NCBI GenBank assembly: GCA_003554685.1
Contig: PWHA01000022.1
Span: 1 to 6,166, forward strand
Length of the DNA stretch: 6,166 bases
Reading direction: 5' to 3'
From: Halanaerobiaceae bacterium
GTDB taxonomy: Bacteria > Bacillota > Halanaerobiia > Halanaerobiales > Halarsenatibacteraceae
The notes under the pieces are model-generated. The model saw nothing but the letters and a program-made list of their open reading frames with translations. It ran no database searches and was not told where the DNA came from. Both the position numbers and the translations under genes were made by a program. Of the stretch, positions 1 to 5,408 are shown piece after piece (position 1 is the first letter of the stretch; every line of letters begins with the position of its first letter).

Positions 1-517
1 CGTGGAATCCATCATTCCAGGTAAGCTCATCCTGCTGAAAATGAATCAGCTCATCATCTCCCAGCTGATCAAAATTGATTACTTCCACTCCCTTCTCAGT
101 TGCCAGTTTAAAAATACCCTTTTCTTTCATAACTTCTTCAGTATCGGGTGGACCACTGCGTTCTCCGATTATTACTTCTGCTGCTCCTTCTTCCCATAAT
201 CTGTCGATAATGGCTGTCAGGGTATCATTATGGGTCGAGCCCGGAGCAGGGTCTGCCGTATTGAAATTGGGCTTAATAAGAACCCGGTTTCCGCTGACAT
301 TCGGCAGTGGAACAAGGTCAAAGCCTCTATCTACGGCCTGACTGCGATTACCGTCAACTATCACTCCCACAGTGGCTTTGTTTTCTGCTCTAGCACCGGT
401 TGAATTCCAGGAAAGAAAGGGGAGAAAACTCATGCCTGCTAAAAACAATCCCGAATTCGTGATAAAATCCCGTCGATTAATTCCCTGCTGAAATTGCTGA
501 ATGAATGAATTATTCAT
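1..517 (-). CDS. DUF362 domain protein with Tat signal peptide (partial, C-terminus beyond left edge)
   Basis: The reading frame starts at the ATG at 517 (reading leftward) and stays open for 172 codons to the window edge. A GGGAGGG ribosome binding site lies about 7-10 bases before the ATG. Residues 13-19 carry a twin-arginine motif (N-R-R-D-F-I, Arg15-Arg16), followed by a hydrophobic stretch at about 23-35 and an A-R-A signal-peptidase site ending at residue 44, so export by the Tat pathway is predicted. From about residue 49 the sequence resembles the start of DUF362: the core 'LIKPNFN' at 80-86, a 'PGSTH' turn at 92-96, and a helix-rich stretch with 'GAAEVIIGERSG'. DUF362 proteins are poorly characterised; some carry ferredoxin-like iron-sulfur domains after this region, but that part would lie outside the window. 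Substrate and function are unknown. A fragment of a paralogue lies at 2114-2198. Family call is firm; function is not assigned. Confidence 0.88.
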   Translation of the reverse strand, partial: MNNSFIQQFQQGINRRDFITNSGLFLAGMSFLPFLSWNSTGARAENKATVGVIVDGNRSQAVDRGFDLVPLPNVSGNRVLIKPNFNTADPAPGSTHNDTLTAIIDRLWEEGAAEVIIGERSGPPDTEEVMKEKGIFKLATEKGVEVINFDQLGDDELIHFQQDELTWNDGFH

Positions 518-571
518 TGCTTCTCATCCCTCCCATTTTGCTATTTGGGTTCTTACTGGATTTTTAATTTT

Positions 572-599
572 TGTTTATTTGTTTATATGTTTATATGTT
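572..599. repeat. 8-bp tandem repeat, 3.5 units
   Basis: The units TGTTTATT, TGTTTATA, TGTTTATA and a half unit TGTT follow one another without gaps. They lie 55-82 bases upstream of the DUF362 start codon, in the likely promoter zone of that leftward gene. A change in unit number could alter promoter spacing, but no clear -35/-10 pair could be fixed here, so this is a structural observation only. Confidence 0.6.
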
Positions 600-664
600 G
601 CAAAAATTGAAATAATTTTTAAACAATACCGACTATGGCATTGAGAACCCAAAGGTTAAATCTA

Positions 665-681
665 CTTTGATTGTATCAAAG
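665..681. promoter_or_regulatory. operator-like palindrome CTTTGAT-TGT-ATCAAAG
   Basis: Two perfect 7-base arms surround a 3-base centre, a size and symmetry typical of sites for dimeric repressors or activators. It sits about 150 bases upstream of the DUF362 start. The related upstream region at 2199-2255 stops just before the matching position, because the deletion in that copy removed it. No regulator gene is visible nearby, and one palindrome of this length may arise by chance in AT-rich DNA. Confidence 0.35.
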
Positions 682-814
682 CTGACCGGTTTAATCAATT
701 TATAACCAGATAATTAACCGATTTCATGTAATCATATAATTATCTAAAATGCTAATAAAACCTGAAATATTTTCATTGACTCACTTTCAATTAGATTAAA
801 AATATAATATATTT

Positions 815-900
815 ATTATACACAAAATTGAAATTTCGGAAAAAATTTAATTAATTTTTTTAAAGAGCCAGAGTATCAGCAACTGTACTCTGGTTTTTTT
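815..900 (+). ncRNA. possible small RNA ending at an orphan terminator
   Basis: A strong intrinsic terminator ends at 900, but no plus-strand gene precedes it within the window. A TATAAT box at 803-808 with TTGACT at 776-781 (spacer 21, longer than usual) could start a transcript near 815, giving an RNA of about 85 bases with an AT-rich 5' half and the terminator hairpin as its 3' end. It matches no RNA family that I recognise. The alternative is a left-over terminator from a lost gene. Confidence 0.22.
868..900 (+). terminator. Rho-independent terminator without an upstream gene
   Basis: The arms CCAGAGTA (868-875) and TACTCTGG (886-893) pair perfectly over 8 bases. A 10-base loop can add a short inner CAG/CTG stem. 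Seven T residues follow at 894-900. The T-run is on the plus strand only, so it acts on rightward transcription, yet the nearest gene on its left points leftward. Confidence 0.75.
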
Positions 901-980
901 GTTTTAAGAAAGTTATTTGCAGAGAAACTCAAGTTATTGAATTGCATCAAAGTCAAATATGACCAGAAAATGACCGGGAA

Positions 981-1012
981 TTGACTGATGCCATTAATTT
1001 TTTTGGTATAAT
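981..1012 (+). promoter_or_regulatory. promoter of the DUF4242-like gene
   Basis: A perfect extended -10 element, TGGTATAAT, lies at 1004-1012, with TTGACT at 981-986. The spacer is 20 bases, longer than the usual 17, so recognition probably leans on the extended -10, or a MerR-type activator could be involved. Transcription would start near 1019, leaving a leader of about 95 bases before the gene at 1115. Confidence 0.6.
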
Positions 1013-1114
1013 TATTTTAGTTCTTAAATTAATGGCAACCAATGGATGCTGACATATAAATTTTCTGGATTGGCCGGTCAATTTATAGGTAATGTCAAAG
1101 AAGGAGGTGAAAAT

Positions 1115-1366
1115 ATGCCGAGATATATAGTAACCCATTCAATTCCCATGACAGAGGATAATCTTAAGGAATTTGCCGAAGTAAATTTCCCGGAGGGTGT
1201 CAGCTGGAAGCAGACTTTCTGCAGTTTTGATAATGATAAATTCTTCTGTGAATGGGAAGCTCCTGTTGACAAGGTGCTGGAGCAGATTCTCCAGGAAGCA
1301 GAAGTGCCCTTTGATGCAATTTATCCTGTAAAAATTTTTGACCCTGTTATCCCAGGTCTTAAGTAA
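1115..1366 (+). CDS. DUF4242-like small protein (SCO4226-type nickel-binding family)
   Basis: The ATG at 1115 follows a near-perfect AAGGAGGTGA (1101-1110) at ideal spacing; an in-frame ATG at 1046 has no such site and adds residues foreign to the family, so the 83-residue form is chosen. The protein starts 'MPRYIVTHSIP', continues with a helix at about 13-22, 'GVSWKQTFCSF' (28-38), 'FFCEWEAP' (43-50) and 'VPFDAIYPVKIF' (64-75). This order matches DUF4242 ferredoxin-like proteins, whose typical cores read like 'GVTW...S', 'CVYEAP' and 'P.D.I..V'. The Streptomyces member SCO4226 is described as nickel-binding; whether this one binds metal cannot be told. Two cysteines (36 and 45) are present. 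The gene stands alone, with its own promoter and a terminator 57 bases after its stop codon. Confidence 0.82.
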   Translation: MPRYIVTHSIPMTEDNLKEFAEVNFPEGVSWKQTFCSFDNDKFFCEWEAPVDKVLEQILQEAEVPFDAIYPVKIFDPVIPGLK

Positions 1367-1423
1367 CATCAGAAAAAAGCAAATATAGTATCATTTAGAA
1401 CCAAGTAGACTTTAAATTGTCGG

Positions 1424-1452
1424 CCTCCTGTTAAAACCAGGAGGTTTTTTTT
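1424..1452 (+). terminator. Rho-independent terminator (module copy 1)
   Basis: CCTCCTG (1424-1430) pairs with CAGGAGG (1438-1444) across a 7-base loop, followed by eight T residues (1445-1452). It would end the transcript of the DUF4242-like gene. An almost identical hairpin stands at 4885-4910 behind an unrelated gene, so this terminator is conserved with what follows it rather than with what precedes it. Confidence 0.85.
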
Positions 1453-1548
1453 GAGCTTAAATTTTGCAGGAGAAATAAAATTGAGAAGCAAGTATATATT
1501 AAACGGAAACCGGACAATTTTTAAGAGCTCTGAAGGGGGCAGGACGCG

Positions 1549-1671
1549 GTGAAAAAATATATGAAAAACCATGAAAGCTATCTGCGGGAACAGCTGGCAG
1601 AAGCAAAGGAAGATAGAAGTGAGACAAAGACCGGAGAAAATTTATCCGGATTGCTGGAGTATCACCGGCAG
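1549..1671 (+). pseudogene. N-terminal remnant of two-TM membrane protein, fused to SDR remnant
   Basis: The GTG at 1549 and the next 40 codons correspond to residues 1-41 of the membrane protein at 5022, with about 10 base differences in 123. Both transmembrane segments are lost, because the sequence jumps after Gln41 ('YHRQ') straight into SDR codon 134. The join is in frame, so a chimeric frame of 57 residues runs from 1549 to the TAG at 1720-1722. The site before the start (GAAGGGGGC at 1532-1540) is a weaker ribosome binding site than AAAGGAGG in the intact copy. A functional product is unlikely. Confidence 0.85.
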
Positions 1672-2077
1672 GGAGAAGGTGGCATCATAGTCAATATAAC
1701 TTCAATTAGTGTGAAAAATTAGTGTTAAAGAAGCAATTCCCGGTCTGGTGCTGTCCAATTCGGTCCGCATGAGTGTTATCGGTCTGATGAAAACCCTGGC
1801 CCGGGAGCTGGGTCCGGAAATCAGAGTTAATGCTATTCTCCAGAGTGCTCATGAGACCGACAGGATCACTAATCTGATTGAATCCGGTCTGGAAAGCGGT
1901 AAATTTTCCAGCTATCAAGATGGGCTGGATTTTTATGCTGCAGATGTCCCGCTTAAGAGAATAGGACAGCCGGAAGAGCTGGGCGATCTGGCAGCCTTTC
2001 TTTCCTCTCCCCGGTCGGGTTATCTTAACGGAGCAGCTATACCTCTGGAGGGGGGCAGCAGCAGATCCAACCTTTAG
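1672..2077 (+). pseudogene. SDR oxidoreductase pseudogene (C-terminal part, frameshifted)
   Basis: This is the 3' part of a short-chain dehydrogenase/reductase gene equivalent to codon 134 onward of the gene at 5619. It begins at the deletion joint, reads 'GEGGIIVNITSISV' and is then shifted by a 13-bp tandem duplication at 1704-1729, which brings in a TAG at 1720. The original frame resumes afterwards and stays open to the TAG at 2075-2077. It covers the active-site region with Ser-Asn-Ser-Val-Arg in place of YxxxK, then 'RIGQPEELGDLAAFL' and 'GYLNGAAIPLEGG', the usual SDR C-terminal features. The whole Rossmann nucleotide-binding half is missing. A GTG at 1748 could formally start a 109-residue product but has no ribosome binding site. 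Confidence 0.9.
1704..1729 (+). repeat. 13-bp tandem duplication causing a frameshift
   Basis: AATTAGTGTGAAA (1704-1716) is followed directly by AATTAGTGTTAAA (1717-1729), with 12 of 13 bases the same. The intact SDR gene has one such unit (6050-6062). The extra 13 bases shift the frame and give stop codons at 1720 and 1726 in the incoming frame. Confidence 0.9.
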
Positions 2078-2113
2078 TATTTTTTCCTGCTGTATTAAAG
2101 GGACCTTATTGAG

Positions 2114-2198
2114 GGTTTCCGCTGACATCGGGCAGCGGAACAAGCTCAATGATTTTATCTGCGGCCTGCCTGCGATTACCATCAACTATCAAACCCAA
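2114..2198 (-). pseudogene. fragment of a DUF362 gene paralogous to the one at 1-517
   Basis: Read leftward, this stretch translates as 'LGLIVDGNRRQAADK' and on to 'ELVPLPDVSGN', matching residues 50-77 of the DUF362 protein at the left edge with only scattered changes. It has no start, no signal peptide and no body. On its upstream side (2199-2255) it joins sequence like 682-745, the upstream region of the intact gene, so about 310 bases covering the 5' untranslated part and Tat signal have been deleted. It converges on the broken SDR gene, with 36 bases between them. Confidence 0.85.
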
Positions 2199-2377
2199 CT
2201 GACCAATTTAATCAATTTACAATCAAATACTAAACTGATATCATATACTTATCCTGGAGAGTTTGTTAAATTTGTCTAAGGTTCTTTATTTCAGCTAATA
2301 GGCTTCTTTTAAATATTTTGCCCCGAAAGTACTGGCAGGGTTAGCAGAAAAATTATATAGATATTGGGGGGAGTTAA
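2199..2377. other. intergenic region holding duplicated DUF362 upstream DNA
   Basis: Bases 2199-2255 resemble 682-745 ('CTGACC', 'TTTAATCAATTTA', then a gapped AT-rich match). Bases 2256-2377 are unique and must contain the promoter of the operon starting at 2378. The best guess there is TTGTCT (2272-2277), an 18-base spacer and TAATAG (2296-2301), which is weak. No terminator was found between the SDR remnant and the methyltransferase gene. Confidence 0.5.
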
Positions 2378-3193
2378 TTGGGAAAATTAGACTGGATGGA
2401 TGTTTCTGACCTGTCCTTTAATGCTCTGCTTTTGCTGGAAAAGATGCAGCTTGATTATCTGCCGAAAATGGAGATACCACGAAAGGAGCTGGCTGTTGCC
2501 CTCAAGGCTAATCCTGCTGTGGAGTGGTACCTGCGCCACAAAACCGCCTGGCTGGATTCCTGGCTGGATGCTGTCAAAGAGGAAAATCCTGGCCTGACTC
2601 TTTCCCGGGAAAGAATTCGCCGGGCTGAAATTGCAGTTCTGGAAAATATGAGTGACTGGCTGGTATATGTGGTTGCTCCGGAGATGTATGACCGGCTGGA
2701 TTTTTTAAACTGGGATTCTCAGGAATTGAGAGAGGTTGCTGATTTTCAGGGCAGAAGAGTTATCGACCTGGGGGCCGGTACCGGTCGACTAACTCTGGTG
2801 GCAGCAGAGGAAGCAGCAGAGGTTTTTGCGGTGGAACCGGTTGCCAGCCTCAGGGAATATTTGAAGGAAAAAGCCGAAGAGCGGGGTTATAGCAATATTT
2901 ATGTTGTTGATGGCCTAATTGAAGCCATACCTTTTCCCGGGAATTTTGCCGACATTATAATGGGAGGTCATGTTTTTGGTGAATGCTGCCTTCAAGAATA
3001 CCGGGAGATGTTGAGGGTGGTTAAGCCGGGAGGAAAACTGGTACTCTGCCCCGGCAATAACGACTGTGATAATGAAGTGCATGATTTTCTGGTTTCCCGG
3101 AGTTTTCAATGGTCTTCCTTTCTGGAACCGGGCGATGGTCTTAAGCGCAAGTACTGGAAAAAAGTAACCGGCAGCACTCTGGAGAAAGGGTGA
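2378..3193 (+). CDS. class I SAM-dependent methyltransferase
   Basis: The protein has 271 residues from the TTG at 2378, which follows GGGGGGAG (2366-2373) by only 4 bases. The first in-frame ATG (2396, residue 7) has no ribosome binding site, so TTG is preferred with some doubt. Residues 1-125 form a mainly helical N-terminal region of no recognised family ('WYLRHKTAWLDSWLDAV' around 50-66). The Rossmann domain follows: motif I 'VIDLGAGTGRLT' (128-139) binding SAM, an acidic 'VFAVEP' strand end (149-154), 'FADIIMGGHVFGE' (190-202) as motif IV, and 'VVKPGGKLVL' (214-223) as the post-II strand region. The C-terminus is short. Its stop codon overlaps a possible GTG start of the next gene, so the two are probably co-translated. 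The substrate is unknown; the partner gene suggests corrinoid or methyl-transfer chemistry, but small-molecule or protein methylation is equally open. Confidence 0.87.
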   Translation: MGKLDWMDVSDLSFNALLLLEKMQLDYLPKMEIPRKELAVALKANPAVEWYLRHKTAWLDSWLDAVKEENPGLTLSRERIRRAEIAVLENMSDWLVYVVAPEMYDRLDFLNWDSQELREVADFQGRRVIDLGAGTGRLTLVAAEEAAEVFAVEPVASLREYLKEKAEERGYSNIYVVDGLIEAIPFPGNFADIIMGGHVFGECCLQEYREMLRVVKPGGKLVLCPGNNDCDNEVHDFLVSRSFQWSSFLEPGDGLKRKYWKKVTGSTLEKG

Positions 3194-3198
3194 TTCCA

Positions 3199-3885
3199 AT
3201 GAAAGAGATTATATTAACTGGTATGGATTTAAAACTTACCTCCGAATCTTTACTTGACAGGATTAATTTTAACCGGGGCGGTGAAGAGGCTGAGATGATT
3301 CAGCAGATGGCTGAGGAAGCTGTCGAAATAGCTTCACCTAAAGGTCTTTATAGCATTGCTTATATTGGAAGCAAATCTGAGGACCGGGTTGCCATTGAAG
3401 GTGTAACCTTTACCAGCCGGGTTCTGCGGGTTAATTTGAATGAAGCTCAGAGAGTTTTTCCCTATGTGGTTACCTGCGGGCAGGAACTGGCAGAATGGTC
3501 TGCAGAATATGACGATATTCTGGAGAATTATCTGGCTGATAATATCATGGAGATCTATCTGATCGAGGCCCGTGATTTTCTCAAAAAACACATTTCTGCT
3601 AATTACAATCCCGGGAAAATTTCCAAAATGAATCCCGGTTCTTTAAAGGACTGGCCTATTAGTGAACAGACCGGGTTATTTGAACTTTTGGGTGATGTCA
3701 CTGGTAAAATAGGGGTGGAGCTAACCGGAACCTATCTGATGAAACCGATAAAATCTACTTCGGGAATCTGGTTTCCTGCTGAAATTGATTACAAGAACTG
3801 TCAGCTATGTCCCCGTCAGGATTGCCCCGGCCGACAGGTTGAGTATCAGGAAGAACTTTATCAGGAACGTTATCAGAAAAGCTAA
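3199..3885 (+). CDS. vitamin B12-dependent methionine synthase activation domain protein
   Basis: Two starts are possible: ATG at 3199 (228 residues, AAAGGG 8 bases before it) and an in-frame GTG at 3190 overlapping the previous stop (231 residues, GGAG 5 bases before it). The ATG is chosen as the more usual codon. In ATG numbering, 'VVTCGQELAEWS' (90-101) and a following helix lead to 'MNPGSLKDWPISEQ' (144-157) and to a 'GVELTGTYLMKP' stretch ending 'STSGIWF' (172-192). These match the SAM-binding reactivation domain of MetH, which in stand-alone anaerobe versions has a 'PG..DWP..EQ' core. The C-terminus holds 'CQLCPRQDC' (Cys201, Cys204, Cys209), a cysteine cluster often seen in these stand-alone proteins that may bind a metal or iron-sulfur cluster. 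Such proteins are thought to reactivate oxidised corrinoid cofactors. No corrinoid protein is encoded here, so its partner must lie elsewhere. Confidence 0.87.
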   Translation: MKEIILTGMDLKLTSESLLDRINFNRGGEEAEMIQQMAEEAVEIASPKGLYSIAYIGSKSEDRVAIEGVTFTSRVLRVNLNEAQRVFPYVVTCGQELAEWSAEYDDILENYLADNIMEIYLIEARDFLKKHISANYNPGKISKMNPGSLKDWPISEQTGLFELLGDVTGKIGVELTGTYLMKPIKSTSGIWFPAEIDYKNCQLCPRQDCPGRQVEYQEELYQERYQKS

Positions 3886-3935
3886 ATAAAGAGGATTTTA
3901 GATTTGCAAATGATTTTTTTAAGAAAGGAAGAATT

Positions 3936-4871
3936 ATGATAGCAGAGAGAATATATCGGAATAGTGATTATCAGAGAATCATTAATTTTCTGAGAGAAAT
4001 GTATAACAGCAGCAGTAACCAGCACTGCTGGCTGCCTATGAGATTGGAGTATGCCGAGCACCTGGTTAATCCCCTCTATATTGAAAGAGGACATGATAGC
4101 TGGCATAACTATATTAATATCTGGGAAGAAAGGGGAAGAATTGTGGGGATAGCGCATCCTGAAGAGGAAAGTAATGCCTATCTTCAGATCAGGCCGGGTT
4201 ATCGTCATCTGGAAAGAGAAATGATTACCTGGATTGAAGACAATATTTCAGAGAGGTCTACCGCTGACGGCTGCAGGGAGGTATTTATCTGGGCAAATGA
4301 CAGCGATGAATATCGCCAGAATATATTGCGGAAACGAGGTTATATCAGGGAGGATGAGTGCAGTTATTTAAATATCCAGGAGCTGGATTGTCCCGGCAGA
4401 CCAGCCGAAGATTTTCAACCAGAACTGCCAGATGATTATAACATCTGTACAATGGTAGATGATATTGCCCCCCTCAAAAGATACAATGTGTTAAGAAAGG
4501 CTTTTCATCCCGGAAAAGAAGATAAATCAGAAATACCTGCTTCTTTTTTGCAGATGCTGCAGGCTCCCATGTATAAACCTGAGCTGGATATTTTAGTCAG
4601 GAAACAGGATGGTCAGCTGGCTGCTTCCTGCCTGGTCTGGTATGATGAAAATATCAACATGAGAATGTTTGAACCGGTTGGCACCCATCCCGATCATCAA
4701 AGGAAGGGGCTGGGCAGAGCTGCTATGCTGGCCGGTTTGCAGAAACTAAAAACTCTGGGGGCAGAGAAAGCCTATGTCGAATCCTTTGGCGAGGAAAGAT
4801 ATTCTTTTTATAAATCTGCTGGTTTCCGGGCCTATGACAGGGATTACCCCTGGAAAAAGCAGTTTAAATAA
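3936..4871 (+). CDS. GNAT family N-acetyltransferase with two GNAT-like domains
   Basis: The protein has 311 residues from the ATG at 3936, preceded by AAAGGAAG at good spacing. The N-terminal half (about 1-150) looks like a degenerate GNAT fold: 'IWEERGRIVGIAHPE' strands near 63-77 and an 'NILRKRGY' helix-turn near 129-136, without a clear acetyl-CoA loop. The C-terminal half (about 165-311) is canonical: 'GQLAASCLVWYD', then 'VGTHPDHQRKGLGRAAM' with the acetyl-CoA pyrophosphate loop QRKGLG at 255-260, and 'YSFYKSAGF' (289-297), the usual motif B. It would transfer an acetyl group from acetyl-CoA to an unknown amine. It lies 50 bases after the activation-domain gene with no terminator between them, and a terminator follows 13 bases after its stop, so it is probably the last gene of the operon. 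A link of its function to the first two genes is not evident. Confidence 0.88.
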   Translation: MIAERIYRNSDYQRIINFLREMYNSSSNQHCWLPMRLEYAEHLVNPLYIERGHDSWHNYINIWEERGRIVGIAHPEEESNAYLQIRPGYRHLEREMITWIEDNISERSTADGCREVFIWANDSDEYRQNILRKRGYIREDECSYLNIQELDCPGRPAEDFQPELPDDYNICTMVDDIAPLKRYNVLRKAFHPGKEDKSEIPASFLQMLQAPMYKPELDILVRKQDGQLAASCLVWYDENINMRMFEPVGTHPDHQRKGLGRAAMLAGLQKLKTLGAEKAYVESFGEERYSFYKSAGFRAYDRDYPWKKQFK

Positions 4872-4884
4872 TTTATATTACCGA

Positions 4885-4910
4885 CCTCCTGCTCAAAACA
4901 GGAGGTTTTT
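4885..4910 (+). terminator. Rho-independent terminator of the methyltransferase-GNAT operon (module copy 2)
   Basis: CCTCCTG (4885-4891) pairs with CAGGAGG (4899-4905) around a 7-base loop, followed by five T residues (4906-4910). It begins 13 bases after the GNAT stop codon. The stem is identical to that at 1424-1444, and the sequence downstream is also shared. Confidence 0.85.
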
Positions 4911-4942
4911 GCTTGAGTTGAAATCATGCAGGAGAATTAAAG

Positions 4943-4973
4943 TTGAAAAGCAAGTATATATCAAGTATATATT
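4943..4973 (+). promoter_or_regulatory. candidate promoter of the membrane protein gene, containing an 11-bp tandem repeat
   Basis: TTGAAA (4943-4948) is followed by a 17-base spacer and TATATA (4966-4971), or a 19-base spacer and TATATT. The spacing depends on a tandem duplication of AAGTATATATC/AAGTATATATT (4952-4962 and 4963-4973). Copy 1 has only one such unit, next to TTGAGA, so it lacks this promoter geometry. Transcription would start near 4980, about 40 bases before the start codon. Confidence 0.5.
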
Positions 4974-5021
4974 AAGTGCAAACCGGAATATCTTAAAGAG
5001 TTTTAAAGGAGGCGAGCTGCT

Positions 5022-5408
5022 GTGAAAAAATATATGGAAAACCATGAAAGCTATCTGCGAGAACAGCTGGCAGTAGCAAAAGAAGATAGAAGTGAGACAA
5101 AGACCGGAGGAGATTTAACCGGCCTGCTGGATTATCACCGGCAGCAGATTGGTTTCATGCAGCATGAAAGGTTGGTTCATCTGCTGGTAATGGCTCTTAC
5201 CATTCTGGTTTTTCTTTTCTCCTGTGCAGTCTTATATATACTGCAATCAGCAGCTGCAGCACTGCTCTGGATTATATTGTTAGTTTTATCAGTCTTCTAT
5301 GTCCGACATTATTACTTTCTGGAAAATACCATTCAACGCTGGTACAGACTGTCTAATTCTCTGGAAGAAGAAACCACCGGTATCGGTACAAATCTGGCTG
5401 AGCTTTAA
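5022..5408 (+). CDS. small two-TM membrane protein of unknown function
   Basis: The protein has 128 residues, starting at the GTG at 5022, 9 bases after a strong AAAGGAGG (5005-5012). The start is supported by copy 1, where the GTG and the following codons are conserved. Residues 1-45 are charged and hydrophilic, probably helical ('YLREQLAVAKEDRSET'). Two hydrophobic segments follow at about 51-73 and 77-99, joined by a very short turn, making a helical hairpin. A charged tail of about 29 residues ends 'NLAEL'. Both termini would lie on the same side of the membrane, probably the cytoplasm given positive charges just before the first segment and at Arg95-His96. I recognise no family. It is followed by 22-bp repeats that begin within its last codons, then by the SDR gene 210 bases on. 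The same pairing in copy 1 suggests the two genes belong to one inherited module. Confidence 0.8.
   Translation: MKKYMENHESYLREQLAVAKEDRSETKTGGDLTGLLDYHRQQIGFMQHERLVHLLVMALTILVFLFSCAVLYILQSAAAALLWIILLVLSVFYVRHYYFLENTIQRWYRLSNSLEEETTGIGTNLAEL

Larger units (their letters stand above)
518..980. other. AT-rich intergenic region between divergent genes
   Basis: This spacer of over 460 bases separates the leftward DUF362 gene from the rightward small gene at 1115. I find no credible protein-coding frame in it. It contains an 8-bp tandem repeat (572-599), a 17-bp palindrome (665-681), TATAAT boxes on both strands (plus 803-808, minus 815-820) and a terminator at 868-900. Bases 682-745 are related to 2199-2255, downstream of the broken SDR, so part of this upstream region was duplicated along with a DUF362 gene. 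Confidence 0.7.
1421..2077 (+). repeat. degraded copy of the duplicated terminator-leader-membrane protein-SDR module
   Basis: This stretch matches 4881-6166 in order: terminator, leader with 'TGCAGGAGAA' and 'AAGTATATATT', GTG-started membrane gene, SDR gene. The match jumps from 5144 to 6018, so about 870 bases (relative to the intact copy) are missing at base 1671/1672. Similarity is uneven: recognisable but indel-rich in the leader, about 92% over the first 123 coding bases, and exact over 1730-1833 versus 6063-6166. From 1834 onward the partner sequence is outside the window. Confidence 0.9.

Noticed and set aside
1046..1114. N-terminal extension of the DUF4242-like protein from ATG 1046
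   Set aside because: It has no ribosome binding site and the added residues do not fit the family, while ATG 1115 has a near-perfect AAGGAGGTGA at correct spacing.
1748..2077. A free-standing 109-residue protein starting at GTG 1748
   Set aside because: It is only the C-terminal part of an SDR without the nucleotide-binding half, has no ribosome binding site, and lies behind a frameshift; better treated as part of a pseudogene.
1421..2077. Insertion sequence or transposon as the cause of the duplicated module
   Set aside because: No transposase, terminal inverted repeats or target-site duplication was seen at the ends of either copy.
1706..2185. A 159-codon open frame on the minus strand
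   Set aside because: It lies antisense to the SDR remnant and the DUF362 fragment, both of which have clear homology in their own frames; its translation shows no domain.
2915..3199. Minus-strand open frames across the methyltransferase and activation-domain genes
   Set aside because: They are antisense to genes with clear motifs and good ribosome binding sites, and encode nothing recognisable.
3902..3911. ATTTGCAAAT palindrome followed by T residues between the activation-domain gene and the GNAT gene, as a terminator
   Set aside because: The perfect 10-base palindrome leaves no loop for a hairpin and is AT-rich; there is no stable stem, so read-through to the GNAT gene is more likely.
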